DNA of 64,000 nucleotides from Rhizopus sp. PT2906. Lineage: Eukaryota; Mucoromycota; Mucoromycetes; Mucorales; Rhizopodaceae. This document shows, in pieces, positions 44,887 through 55,421 of the stretch. The position numbers and the translations under genes are program-made. The notes beneath the pieces are model-generated. The model did not search any database and was not told the origin of the DNA. It worked only from the letters and a program-made list of their open reading frames with translations. The stretch's first letter is position 1, and every line of letters starts with the position of its first letter. Location: assembly GCA_025529335.1 (NCBI GenBank), contig JAMYHX010000146.1, positions 1 to 64,000 on the forward strand. Reading direction: 5' to 3'.

Positions 44887-46197
44887 AACTCTCAATCACC
44901 TTATCCTAAAGCAGGTAAACTAAATAGAGAAAAGAGTCATCCTTCTTTTTTTGACAATAGATCAAATTAGATGATATTGGAATAGCCGTACGCGGTGTAC
45001 AACCATCTTATGCGAGAGAGCTCGATATTAGCAAAGACATCCCACACGTAAGACCTGTAGAGTAATTTATCGACAAAAGTATCTTATTTGCATAATAGGG
45101 ATTTTATGAAACAATGATGACTTGCATAGGAAATACAATAGGATTTTTTGGAGCAGTAAGTCAACCAATCTTTTCCCCAGTTTATGTTGATCTTAAACTT
45201 TACTATTACATGTGTAGTTTCCTTGTGTCTGTTGTTGTCCTAATCCATATGAAGAAGTTCGACAAGGTTTATTAGTCTTAACCATAATTACTTTTTTCAG
45301 CTCTAACATTCATCTTGTACACTGCAGGCAATGTTGGACTTGTTCAAAAGTTTGGTAAATTTTACAAGTGTGTTGATCCTGGATTAGTGAAAGTGCGTTA
45401 TAATGGCCCAGTATGCGATTTTATTCTAACTTGTATTTTGGGTAGGTCAATCCAGTGACAGAGGAGATTAAAAGAATTGATATCACCATTCAAGTTACAG
45501 AGATTCCCAAACAAGATGTGATCACTAAAGTAGGATTTAGACAGTTGATATAATTCATTGTGAAATTTATGTAATCGTATAGGATAATGTCAGTATTTCA
45601 ATTGAATCAGTCTTATATTGGCACATTGTAGATCCGTATCAGGCAGTTTATGGAGTGGAAAATGTGAGTTATGCACTGGTAGAAAGGTAATAATTATAAT
45701 AAAGAAAAGAATAAAGACAGATAAAGCTTATGATATTGTCAAAAGAGCGAGCACTTCCTTACGAGACGTATGTGGCGGCCACTCCGTGCAGGACTTGATT
45801 GAAAACCGAAACGCCATTTCGCATGAATTACATAAAATCATTGGACCTATTGCCAAATCTTGGGGCGTGAAGGTAAACACTGTGACAAAAAGAAACGTTG
45901 CCTAAACAACGCGATTAGATTGAATCAACGCTGATCAAGGACATCATATTATCCAAGAGTCTTCAGGAGTCTCTTTCATCCGCAGCTCAGGCAAAGAGAC
46001 TGGGTGAATCTCGTGTTATTTCTTCAAAAGCTGATGTAGAAGCAGCTAAGCTTATGCGTGATGCCGCAGATATTCTTAATACACCCGCTGCTATACAAAT
46101 TCGTTATCTGGAAACATTACAAGCTATCAGTCGAAACAGTAGTGGCCCTAAAACGTTATTTGTGCCTCTTCCTCCTGCAACAAATGAGGGACCATAA
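44884..46197 (+). CDS. Stomatin-like SPFH membrane protein, paralogue B
   Basis: Paralogue of the divergent neighbour. Nine exons: 44884-44914, 44971-45047, 45099-45155, 45218-45266, 45328-45392, 45446-45529, 45583-45686, 45746-45872 and 45919-46197, 290 aa. The N-terminus is shorter, the Cys cluster richer (FPCVCCCPNPY), and the SPFH core clear (VRQGNVGLVQKFGKFYKCVD, DNVSISIESVLYWHI). In the later core RTQTTLRHILGG of A is replaced by RASTSLRDVCGG, so this copy departs further from typical stomatins. Five of its introns are at the same codons as in A; three (near codon 11, after VRQ, and before DNV) are only here. The coding parts differ widely although the upstream DNA is identical. Confidence 0.87.
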
Positions 46198-48141
46198 CAT
46201 ATATACATTATACAATAGTAAACATGTAATAAAATAAATGTTATATATAAATATCTATTAGTTAGCATTAAGATGTATTATTTCAGCTGTAAAGTATGAG
46301 TCTAAACGAATACATGTGGGATTTTTTTTAGCAATTAGAGCACAGTTACATGGTTATTTACACAAAAGAATATAAACTTTGATATACCCTTATAAAGCTG
46401 ATAATAGTCATGTATCTCGTTGTTTTTATTTCTACCGTGTCTTTCTATTTTACCATCATTCTTTATGTGACGCATAGTTAACAGAGGGATAAATAGAGTC
46501 AAGAGGAACTATGAGTCAATGGCATGCCATGATCTATGTTCTATGCGACCTTTTTTATATTCAACACTATTGTTTACGCTTGTCCGCCAAATCGTTCATC
46601 AAAGACATATTATAACCAAATGTCATATCTTTAATTATCATTGAAGCCATTTCCTACAGTGTGTATATGTACAGTAGTATCCTATTCTATTTGTGAGGGG
46701 TAAGTAGCTGTATTTTAGAGCGAATAATTGCAATTATAAAGTATTAAAAATTAGGTACATTTTAGAATATAAAAGGTCAAACCGTCATACGCAAAAAAAA
46801 GATAAACACCAAGTGCTGTTAACAATCAATGTCTAGCATTCATTTTATTTTATAGCTCAACTTATTGAAACATCAAGGGTCACTGCTAAATGAACAAGGA
46901 AGGTGATACAAGCAATAGCTTATTTAACAATAGGTTATTACAATAAAGTCTCCACTGAATTTGAATAGATCAACATACATAAGCTTATGCCAAGCGATCT
47001 GCAGCTGGTAAAACAATGTGTAACTGAGATACTGTTGCTGAGAGTAAGTACTAAAATAACTACAAAGAATCTTCAAAGGAATATAGTCAAGAGTGTAGCC
47101 TTAAAAGTGAATTAATTAAAAAGGTCATCTTAATAATACCAATTGTCTATACCTGAGGCTATAAAAGAGGGATTTGTATGGGAAACATGGTATGTATGGC
47201 ATGAAAAGGAAGGTTTCACATACGCGTAAATACAGAAAAATAAGGTTATCTGTTTTTCCTTTCTGGTTTTTAGTAAACTGAGATATTCTGTTTTTATTAA
47301 ATACATGCGGACACAGAAACTCATGTTTATCCTCCGTTGTTCGGTGCAATGCAAGATGAAGGAGAAATGTATCACGCTCGAGTGCATCTACTAAAAAGGA
47401 AAGTAACTAGGTTGTTTCCAAAGAAGCGCCATTTGCTTTATTTGGGAAAGAATAAGATTTGTTCAACAATGCGAATAAGAAGTAGAACAAATAGTTCCGT
47501 ACGCCACAGACACACGGTAGTACAAGATGAGCGTAACTCGGAATGGTACGGTTATTTACCTTTTTGGAGCATACATTCGTCATTCATCTGTTCACTGACA
47601 TCATAGTACATCTAGGTTTAAAATTGAATTATCACAAAAAGAAATAAAGTGTAATCCGTGTTATTATACAAGCATAAGTACATCAAGGGATGTGTTTAAG
47701 CTTCTTTTTTTTACAAGATGTTCCTTCATCCTGTGGTGTAACTCTGTTGCTTAGTTACACGTATAATCAAATTAAGACGTTATCCTGACAACATGATTGG
47801 TAATCGCAGTAGAAAAATTCTAAAAACTCTGAGTAACCATGTTTATGCCATGTTGAAGACAATTTAGTCATCATCCGATAATTTCGTGTTCCCGTTAAGA
47901 AGTATGCTTTTTTTTATTGATATTATATATACAAGGAAAGATGGGATATATACTGGCAGTATAATAAAAAGTTAAATAAATAATATAGGAGCATATATGT
48001 ATAAACATATATATATATATGGAGTCATAGTCTACAGTCAATGATATCTTTTGCTGCTTGTCACGTAGAATTCATAAGTATTTGTGCGGTAAGGAGCGTG
48101 TTTTGGGATCATATATCATAAATAATTGATAAAGAATGATT
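46198..48141. other. Long intergenic region, no gene recognised
   Basis: About 1.9 kb, AT-rich. Short frames near 47125-47606 overlap on both strands and have unconvincing composition. A TA microsatellite lies at about 48007-48020. No RNA gene or mobile element was seen. Confidence 0.45.
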
Positions 48142-48780
48142 TTATAAGCTGTGGTATAAATAAGTATCTTCAAGGATAGGATAGTAGGCACATGGTGGAT
48201 AATATTGATAATCATAGTAAAGCTGATTGTCGGGAAGTGATAGCAGATCGCAAAAATCATTGTTTACAAAATTAAGTTGTATAGGATCAAGGGATGGGGG
48301 AACGTCCGAAATACTTGATTCGACAGATGAGCAAGGGGAAGATATATAAGTGGGTATGCAGGACTCTTCAATCTCCTTAAGGGTGATGATCCTTTTTTCC
48401 AATTTAGCAATTTTGCGCTCGAGGTGACTGACTTGTAAGGTTAAATCATCATAGGCTGTTAACAACTCCTTTTCCATCTCGCAGAGGCGTGTGGCTGATT
48501 TAGTCTTTTCTAATTGTGGCTCACTGCATTTGTAGGCATGAAGGAGACTTTGGAAGTTGACAGTAATCGTTGCCACAGCGTCGTACGTAAACTCCAGTTC
48601 GTTTTGGAGGCGTTCAATTTCCTTTTGTGGGCATTTGATAGTAACGGGCTCTTTATTGGCTGCTTGATTCGTGATAATTTTACGTGTCTTTGATGGTTTT
48701 TGTTTTTGAATGCGATTAGGGCTACTAGTCTTGTGGACGCGTTGGGTTGTCCATCTGAGAGGCTTTGTTGAAGGATTCAT
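48142..48780 (-). CDS. Coiled-coil protein of unknown function, 212 aa
   Basis: Single exon from ATG (48780) to TAA (48142-48144). The family is not recognised. The N-terminal ~45 residues are basic (RIQKQKPSKTRKIITNQ). A helical middle part (KEIERLQNELEFTYDAVATI; LTLQVSHLERKIAKLEKRII) has heptad-like leucines and is a likely coiled coil. The C-terminal ~70 residues are acidic and rich in Tyr, Pro and Ser (PLxP-like DPIQLNF, then YYDYQYYPP). No membrane segment. A basic part, coiled coil and acidic tail would suit a nuclear adaptor, but there is no bZIP basic motif, so no function is assigned. Confidence 0.6.
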   Translation of the reverse strand: MNPSTKPLRWTTQRVHKTSSPNRIQKQKPSKTRKIITNQAANKEPVTIKCPQKEIERLQNELEFTYDAVATITVNFQSLLHAYKCSEPQLEKTKSATRLCEMEKELLTAYDDLTLQVSHLERKIAKLEKRIITLKEIEESCIPTYISSPCSSVESSISDVPPSLDPIQLNFVNNDFCDLLSLPDNQLYYDYQYYPPCAYYPILEDTYLYHSL

Positions 48781-49775
48781 TGAGGATAAGTAATAAAAAA
48801 AGTAGTAATGCGTGAATGATGAGAGAGAAAGAGGGAAAGTAAATGTAACCCTTTGTATTTATACATTTTTCATTTTTTATTTTTAATATTAGGTTTCGAT
48901 CATCATCTCCCAAATATAGGTTGCATTCTTGCGCTTTTATTGGCTCCTCATATGCAACACACAAATGAGTGCACATCGCTACTTCTTCACGTCAAGAAGT
49001 AAAATAAAGGGCCGAAAAGTTTTAAATAGAACTTATGTGTCTCCTATTGAAATCTGACATAGTATCTTGCTAAACAAAACAGGGTATCATCTTTCACCAG
49101 CCACCTTACATAAACAAAAACGCAAAAATTGCTCGCTGTCAAAACAAAGCTTACTGCCAAGAATAAGGTTTAAACTCATTGTGTTACTCTCTTCTTACTC
49201 TCCTTTTTCTCCTTTTCGGTCCCTTTTGGGCGAACTAAAAAAAGACCACTTCTGTATGTGGCAATCTATTTTTAACTTGTTACTCCTTGGCATTCATTTT
49301 AAGCATAAACCCTGAAATTCATTGTGTATTAAACAAAAAAAAGAGGCGTTTTTTATTCTGTTTATTGGATACGTGCCACTTTACTTCATTATTTGCTCAG
49401 GAACTGAAAATATAAAAAGGCCCAATTTCCTGGGATTTCTTAATTTCTTTTCTTTTTTTTTTCCTTTTCGCTTTTTTTCCTCTTTTTGCCTATTTCTTAT
49501 TTGAAAGTAACTTTTCTTGTTTTAGTGTATACATAAAAAAAACTAAGTTGTGAACGGATATAATTACTTTTTTGTCATTTTACTTTTTTTCATCCCTATG
49601 ATACTATTCTTTTTTTAATTTCTAACGCTAGCTTTCTCCCCTACTGTCGCAATTTGTCTTTGCCCCCTTTTCCCTGCCTATTACTCCCTATGGCAATGTC
49701 TAAAAATAAATTTCATGTAACATCGATGACCACATAGTTTATTTTTAGTTATGCACAATTTTATTTATACAAAGT
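48781..49775. other. Intergenic, T-rich, no gene supported
   Basis: About 1 kb between the divergent-side promoter of the coiled-coil gene and the 3' end of GGC1. Long T and CT tracts occur at 49440-49500 and 49560-49620. Short frames here are low-complexity. Confidence 0.45.
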
Positions 49776-50866
49776 TTAAGCATCAAGCATTTTATGGAAG
49801 ACGGGAATCAATTGTTGGGCAATGGTGAAACTAAAAATTAATTTGGGACCAACCTATAAAAGACATATTTAGTATACATTATGCATATTCGCCCTTATCC
49901 CACTTACCACTAAGATCTTGGGTGTTAAGCCCTTGAAGAAACCAGCAAATCCTTCATTCTTGATAAGATCCTTGACAATCTTGACACCAGATTCAGGATT
50001 ATCAAAATTACGGTTTTGAATACGTGTCTTGACGACGTCTAAGGGGGCGGCCACTGTGATGGAAGCAACAGCACCACCAATAGAAGAACAGAAGTTTTGG
50101 AAGAAAGTGGCAGAGTTATAATCCTTCAAGCCAAAGACATATTCCTTGACAAAGGCAGAGCCACCAAAAAGAGCAAAGGAACCAGGGGCATTACGAGCAG
50201 CTGTCCAGCCAGCACCACGATAAAGACCCATACCCTCATCCTTAACAATACGTAAGAAGCCACGTCCACGGAAGGCTTCAGGATTGGTTTGTCTCTTGAT
50301 TTTGAGTACATCCAAGGGCAATAAAGCAATCTCACCAATACCTACAAGACTACCTGCTGTAGCGTGCATGATTGTCTTTCCTGTCTTTTCACCAAATGCA
50401 CCAACAAATAAATCCTTGTGATGATTGTTCAAGTAATCCTTTACAAAAGGTTGTCCACCAAACTTGTATACTCTTTGAGCAACCTTGTATCCAGCTGCGA
50501 ATCCAAGACCTGGGAAAAGAGAGGCATATTTCTTGACAAATCCCGCAGAGGCTGCTTCCTGCAATTATATGAGCAATGGGCCAGGGTTGTATTCCAACTA
50601 TTCTCTTACCTTGAAAACAACTTTATCGACAAAAGCCTTATTCTCTGCAAATGTACGATGAGATTCCCAAAGCTATAGTCTACAGTTAGTATATTTTGTT
50701 GCATAGTTTGATTTTTGTTGCTTGCCTTATTTTGGTTACTCATCAAACGTTTTGCCACTGTATCAACAGGGTGGAAAATGATCAATTCAAGGATACCTGA
50801 ACTGGCGCTACCAAAGAAACGAGCTGTACCAGATTCGGAGTGACTACTGCTGATAGGAGGTGACAT
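49776..50866 (-). CDS. GGC1: Mitochondrial GTP/GDP carrier
   Basis: Inner-membrane carrier that exchanges GTP and GDP. Four exons: 50866-50726, 50672-50610, 50558-49908 and 49853-49776, 310 aa. The three carrier signatures are HPVDTVAKRL, PLDVLKIKR and PLDVVKTRI, giving three repeats of about 100 residues. The region FPGLGFAAGYKVAQRVYKFG and the QTNPEAF and RNFDNPESG loops are specific for the Ggc1 group among carriers I know. The first intron (50673-50725) starts with GC instead of GT (AAG|gcaag), a known minor donor class, and restores a frame that otherwise breaks. The start is the ATG at 50866; an upstream in-frame stretch would add an unlikely leucine-rich extension. Confidence 0.93.
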
Positions 50867-51217
50867 GGGCCTTTGTAAAGAAAAAAGAGAGAGAAAGAGA
50901 AAGAGAAATAAAATGTCTGTCCCTGGCATATCAAGTCAAAAAATCTTTTTTGTCGGACATTCAAAAGTAACTGATTCATTTTGACACCTCTTAGGTTACA
51001 TCTGATCATTACAAGCCAGGGAAAGGCAGAGGGATTCGTAGTTTATTTAGCTTTTCAGTGCTTACAGATCATAATTAAAGATGATCGAAAAGTAGATGCA
51101 AAACATATAATAACAGATCACCTTTTGAAGGCTGGGAGCATTATGACTCACTGTTATCAGAATCACATGACTATAGATAAGCCATCTTTTTATGCTTGGG
51201 AAATACAATGTATTTAT
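50867..51217. other. Intergenic, GGC1 promoter and 3' region of the monooxygenase
   Basis: About 350 bp. GA-rich tract near 50880-50910 right upstream of GGC1. One TGACTCA at 51144-51150, about 280 bp from GGC1, is not regarded as meaningful. Confidence 0.45.
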
Positions 51218-52314
51218 TTACAATTTGCTTTCAGGAACAATCATTTTGTTTAAACGCTCCTTAATAATAGCTTCGGCATCACGAACAATTCTAGAGACCA
51301 ACACGTCACAAGTAGGAATATCGTCAATCAAACCAACGACTTGACCTGCTGTCCAGACACCAAACTCAGGGTCACCAGTCGTATAGACTTGTCTACCACG
51401 AGCACCTGCAACAAGCTCACGAACATCTTCAAACTTTACATTGGGGTTTCTTTCACGATTGTTGACTTCAACAGCAATAGAGTTCTTAAAGATACGTGAT
51501 GTGTTACGGAAAGGACGGAAGACAAGGGTGGTGGATCGCTCATCTGCCTTGACGATGGCTTCTTTAATGTTGTTGTGGATGGGTGATTCAACAGTACACA
51601 TGAATCGAGTGCCCATGTTGATACCTTCAGCACCCAATGCTAATGCAGCAGCTAAACCACGACCATCACCGAAACCGCCGGATGCGATATAGGGGATATT
51701 TAAGGTCTTTGCAGATTTAGCAAGCAAGATAAGAGCTGTAATATCGTCTTCACCAGGATGACCAGCGCATTCAAATCCATCTATGGAAATGATATCAACG
51801 CCTAGACGCTGAGCTGACAAAGCGTGACGAATAGAAGTACATTTGTGAAGGACGACGATACCGGCTTCCTTGAACATTTTGATGTATTTACCGGCTAATT
51901 TAGTGCAATCTATTAATATGAATTTTTTAAAAAGGATTCATGCTTACGGTTATTGCCAGCAGTTTCAACGACCTTGATGCCCTCTTCAATAATGGCCTTG
52001 GTATATTCCTCATAAGGAGGGGGCACGATAGCAGGTAAAAAGGTCAAGTTGACACCAAAAGGGTTCTTGGTCATTGTTCTACAACGACGAATTTCAGCAC
52101 GTAACGCGTCTGGTGTAGGTTGAGTCAAAGCTGTGAGAATACCCAAGGCACCGGCATTAGAGACAGCAGATGCCATTTCGGCTGTACCGACGTATTGCAT
52201 ACCACCTTGTAAAATAAGACTGAGTACAAGTTATTGCAAGTAAGTTGTTTTCTTACCTTGAACAATAGGGTGTTTGATACCCGTTAATTCAGTAAGCTTT
52301 GTCTTGAATACCAT
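51218..52314 (-). CDS. Nitronate monooxygenase (2-nitropropane dioxygenase family)
   Basis: FMN-dependent oxidation of alkyl nitronates such as propionate 3-nitronate; a detoxification enzyme. Three exons: 52314-52257, 52205-51948 and 51909-51218, 335 aa. TIM-barrel features are present: GGMQYVGTAEMASAVSNAGA near the N-terminus, VNLTFLPAIVPP, SIDGFECAGHPGE with the catalytic His, IASGGFGDGRGLAAALALGA and GINMGTRFMCTVESP for phosphate binding of FMN. The second intron is only 38 nt, the shortest accepted in this window. No targeting signal is visible. The physiological substrate is not deducible. Confidence 0.9.
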
Positions 52315-52763
52315 AGTTTATGTTTAAGAAAAAGGAGAGAAAGAGAGAGAGGAAAAGGCGTAAAGGGATTAGTTATAACTTTTTTTGTGGGGAAATTAAT
52401 GTAAAGGAGATGACTAAAAGATTTGATTGGGCAACATGTGAAAAACAGTCAGGATGTAATTCTATTGGATGAACCATTCAAGCATAATAATAATAATAAT
52501 AATAATCAGTTTTTAACTGAATTTAACTTATTGAATTACTTTAGGCTTTTGTCAACCCTTAACAAGGATTTAAAAGTATAATTATGCTTTGTATTTTGAA
52601 TTTATCGAATCTTTTGTGGGAATAAACACTTATTTTATGTATTTGTAATAGTGAATACAAACAATCTGGCCAAAAGGAGTTGGTCATAAAGTTCAATTTA
52701 CTACCATGGCCTTCATCTCTCCATAATATCTTGCTTTAATATGCATCTCTTTTCTTTTCTTTT

Positions 52764-52800
<37 letters not shown>

Positions 52801-53673
52801 ATGTGTTGTCAACTTGTTTGATTTTTAAAAATGTAAAGCTGTGCGCAACTGTAGGTTGTTTGATGAGAAGAATGAATTAAACATTCAGGGAGCACATCTT
52901 ATTTTGTAAGTCAAACGTTTTTCATTTACTATACAAACATAGTTCAATTAGTTTGGTAATCACTTTGCAGATCAATTATTACCAATTCTATTTTATTACA
53001 TATGCTGAATATCTTTGAATAAGCTGTTCATCAAAGTGCCTGAAAGGATGAGTATAAGCTGGGTCTTCTCATTTGAGTTTCAGCAGAAGTTTGAGAGAAA
53101 TTGATCATAATCAACGAAATACCCGTATCTTTTGTGCTCAGCATAATTTTTTTCATTACACCAATGATTTGGTCTGTTGTATTCATTTTAGTAACAAACT
53201 GTATGTCATTGACTTATCAGCATAAATTTAGTTGAGTTAAAAAGACGAAGGGCTTTACGCTTTATCCAGAAATGATTTGTACACTGATGATTGCAGACAA
53301 CAAATCATAATAAAAGAGCCCATCGGAAGCACAAGAATAGGATATAAAAGAAAATATTAGTGTTTCAGTTATACGTTATAAGTGTTGACTACATATACAA
53401 TATTGTTCTTTTCTATTAGAAATATCAAACTCATTTTATATATATTAAATGTTGTCAAGTTGGATGAAAAGATCAATAACCAACTAAAGCGTAATTGTTA
53501 TTGAACTTATATTGTGTGCCAATTGTTTTTCAAATCCATTGGCGGATGCTGTAATTTGGCGGTTAAATGCACACAAAATGAGCAGATTTCAAATTGAAAC
53601 ACAGATTTCCCTTTCAAGCATGAAAAGAGACAAAGCTGGGGGAACCTTTCTTTTTTTTCTTTTTAACCAAAAT
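52315..53673. other. Intergenic with poly-T and AAT repeats
   Basis: About 1.36 kb between divergent genes. An (AAT)n microsatellite lies at about 52484-52506 and an uninterrupted run of 30 T at 52766-52795. No gene seen. The frame upstream of the CBS gene holds further in-frame ATGs (for example 53578) but they precede a T-rich leader. Confidence 0.5.
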
Positions 53674-55240
53674 ATGGCTATACACAGAGAAGGAATAACA
53701 ACCGAGACTCATGATTGGACCATGATCAAGGCTTCGTCTTTGATAAAGGATCAAAAAGTAATTACAATGTAAGACTATATTAGGGTTTGTGCAGAAAAGA
53801 AAATCATTGAAACATGTTTATAGCGATGGCTCTTTACCAGTAGAGGAAGCTTGCAATTTGCTTATCGAAAATAATATCACCTCAGCTCCTGTTTATGAAT
53901 CTAACGTGAAAGAAGTAAGCGAGACAACTATTGTTCATCCAAGATCATATGTTGGCATGTTTGACTATGGTGATGTTATCGCTTATATCTTGCTCGTATT
54001 ACAAAATATGCCACCACCAGGTGATGACGAAGCACAAGAAGGCATGAATTTCGAAATAAAAGATATTATTCGTCGAGCTGTTGAAGGAAGAGAGGTCCCA
54101 GTCAGATTAGCCAGTGGTACGGTTTAAACAAGTATAGAGAATAAAGAGAAAAGGAAGCTAATATGCTCTGTAATTAGATTTATCACAAAAGAATCCTTTT
54201 TATTCAATTCTTCCTGAGGCTACCTTGTTATCTGCAGTAGAAGAATTCGCTTATGGTATACACAGAGGTAATATTTTGACGTTTATGCACATATCAGACG
54301 CAGTTACTAAATTAAGTATGATCCATACATAGTCTGTGTACTTAATCCCGATGGATCAATCAAGGTAACTATCATAGGGTCATGTCCCTTCATTTATCCA
54401 ACATTGAACTATAGGGTATATTGTCACAATCTAATGTCGCTCGATATCTTTATACGAATCAGCGAAACTTCTCGGATATTGAGCGTGTCATGAATAAAAC
54501 AGTAAGTATAGTAATTCAGTTGCATATTAAGCTTGTATTAATTAATCTTTTATATAATAATAGCTACGTCAGTTGGGCCTTGGTGTATCGGATGTCATTG
54601 CTGTCAATGCAGATTCACCTGTGCTTGATGCTCTTTCTCTCATGAGTAATATATAATCTTTGCCTCCTTTCTGAGTATAGTCACTCACTTGTTTATTTCT
54701 TTTTTGCATAGGCAAGTATGGTGTATCATCTGTTGCGGTGATAGGCCATATGGGTATGGTACTTGGAAATATAAGCATGACTGATGTCAAGGTATATATA
54801 TATTTTTTTTTTCGCTTTTCTTTCTTTCTTTATTTGCTTTATCATGTTTAGTAAACAATAGCTCTAGTTTGTTATGAAAAGCTACAAGCATCAGCTTTTA
54901 TGGAAGACTTGCTTTCAATTTGTTAGCCTTGTTCGCACACAACAAGGTGTCGAGGATGGTCAGGTAAAGAATATAATGAACAAAAGAACACCAGTTGTTC
55001 ATTTTTTTTCTTTTTCTTTTGTAGGACCGAATACCTGTTTTTGATGTGCGTCTAGATACAACACTGGGATTCACTGTAGCTAAACTATTAGCTACTAAAT
55101 CACATCGTGTATGGGTTGTGGATGAAAGAGAAAAAGCGATTGGTGTTGTCTCTCTTACAGATGTGATGCGTGCTATTGCAGCCAACAGTGGTATAGAAAT
55201 TAAGCCGTTACAAAAGAGAAAGGATATAGAAAAGCAATAA
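53674..55240 (+). CDS. CBS-repeat protein, probable nucleotide sensor
   Basis: Soluble protein built of CBS motifs, which often bind adenine nucleotides. Nine exons: 53674-53768, 53824-54116, 54178-54267, 54333-54364, 54415-54501, 54564-54645, 54712-54791, 54868-54963 and 55025-55240, 356 aa. Four CBS-like units are seen: the first around VEEACNLLIENNITSAPVYE, the second around LLSAVEEFAYGIHR, the third around VLDALSLMSKYGVSSVAVIG, the fourth around GFTVAKLLATKSHRVWVVDE and VSLTDVMRAIA. The layout resembles AMPK gamma/Snf4 or Sds23-like proteins, but neither can be confirmed. The first intron (55 nt) leaves KVITIDGSLPVEEAC, which restores CBS-like continuity. Confidence 0.75.
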
Positions 55241-55421
55241 AAACTCAGTTGTAGTACTAAAAATGTAAACAATAAGGTTATTTTATTATGGCAGCTTTCT
55301 TTTTCTTTTTATCTCTTTCTTCGTTTTCCCCTTCTCTTCTTCTTCCTTCCCCCTTTTTTTATTATTATATATACCAGTCAGTCAGTAACTTATTGAAATA
55401 GCTTTACACTAATTGTTCAAC

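Noticed and set aside
47125..47606. Overlapping 74-89-codon frames on both strands
   Set aside because: They overlap, have unprotein-like composition, and some lack ATG starts; no promoter or conserved motif was seen.
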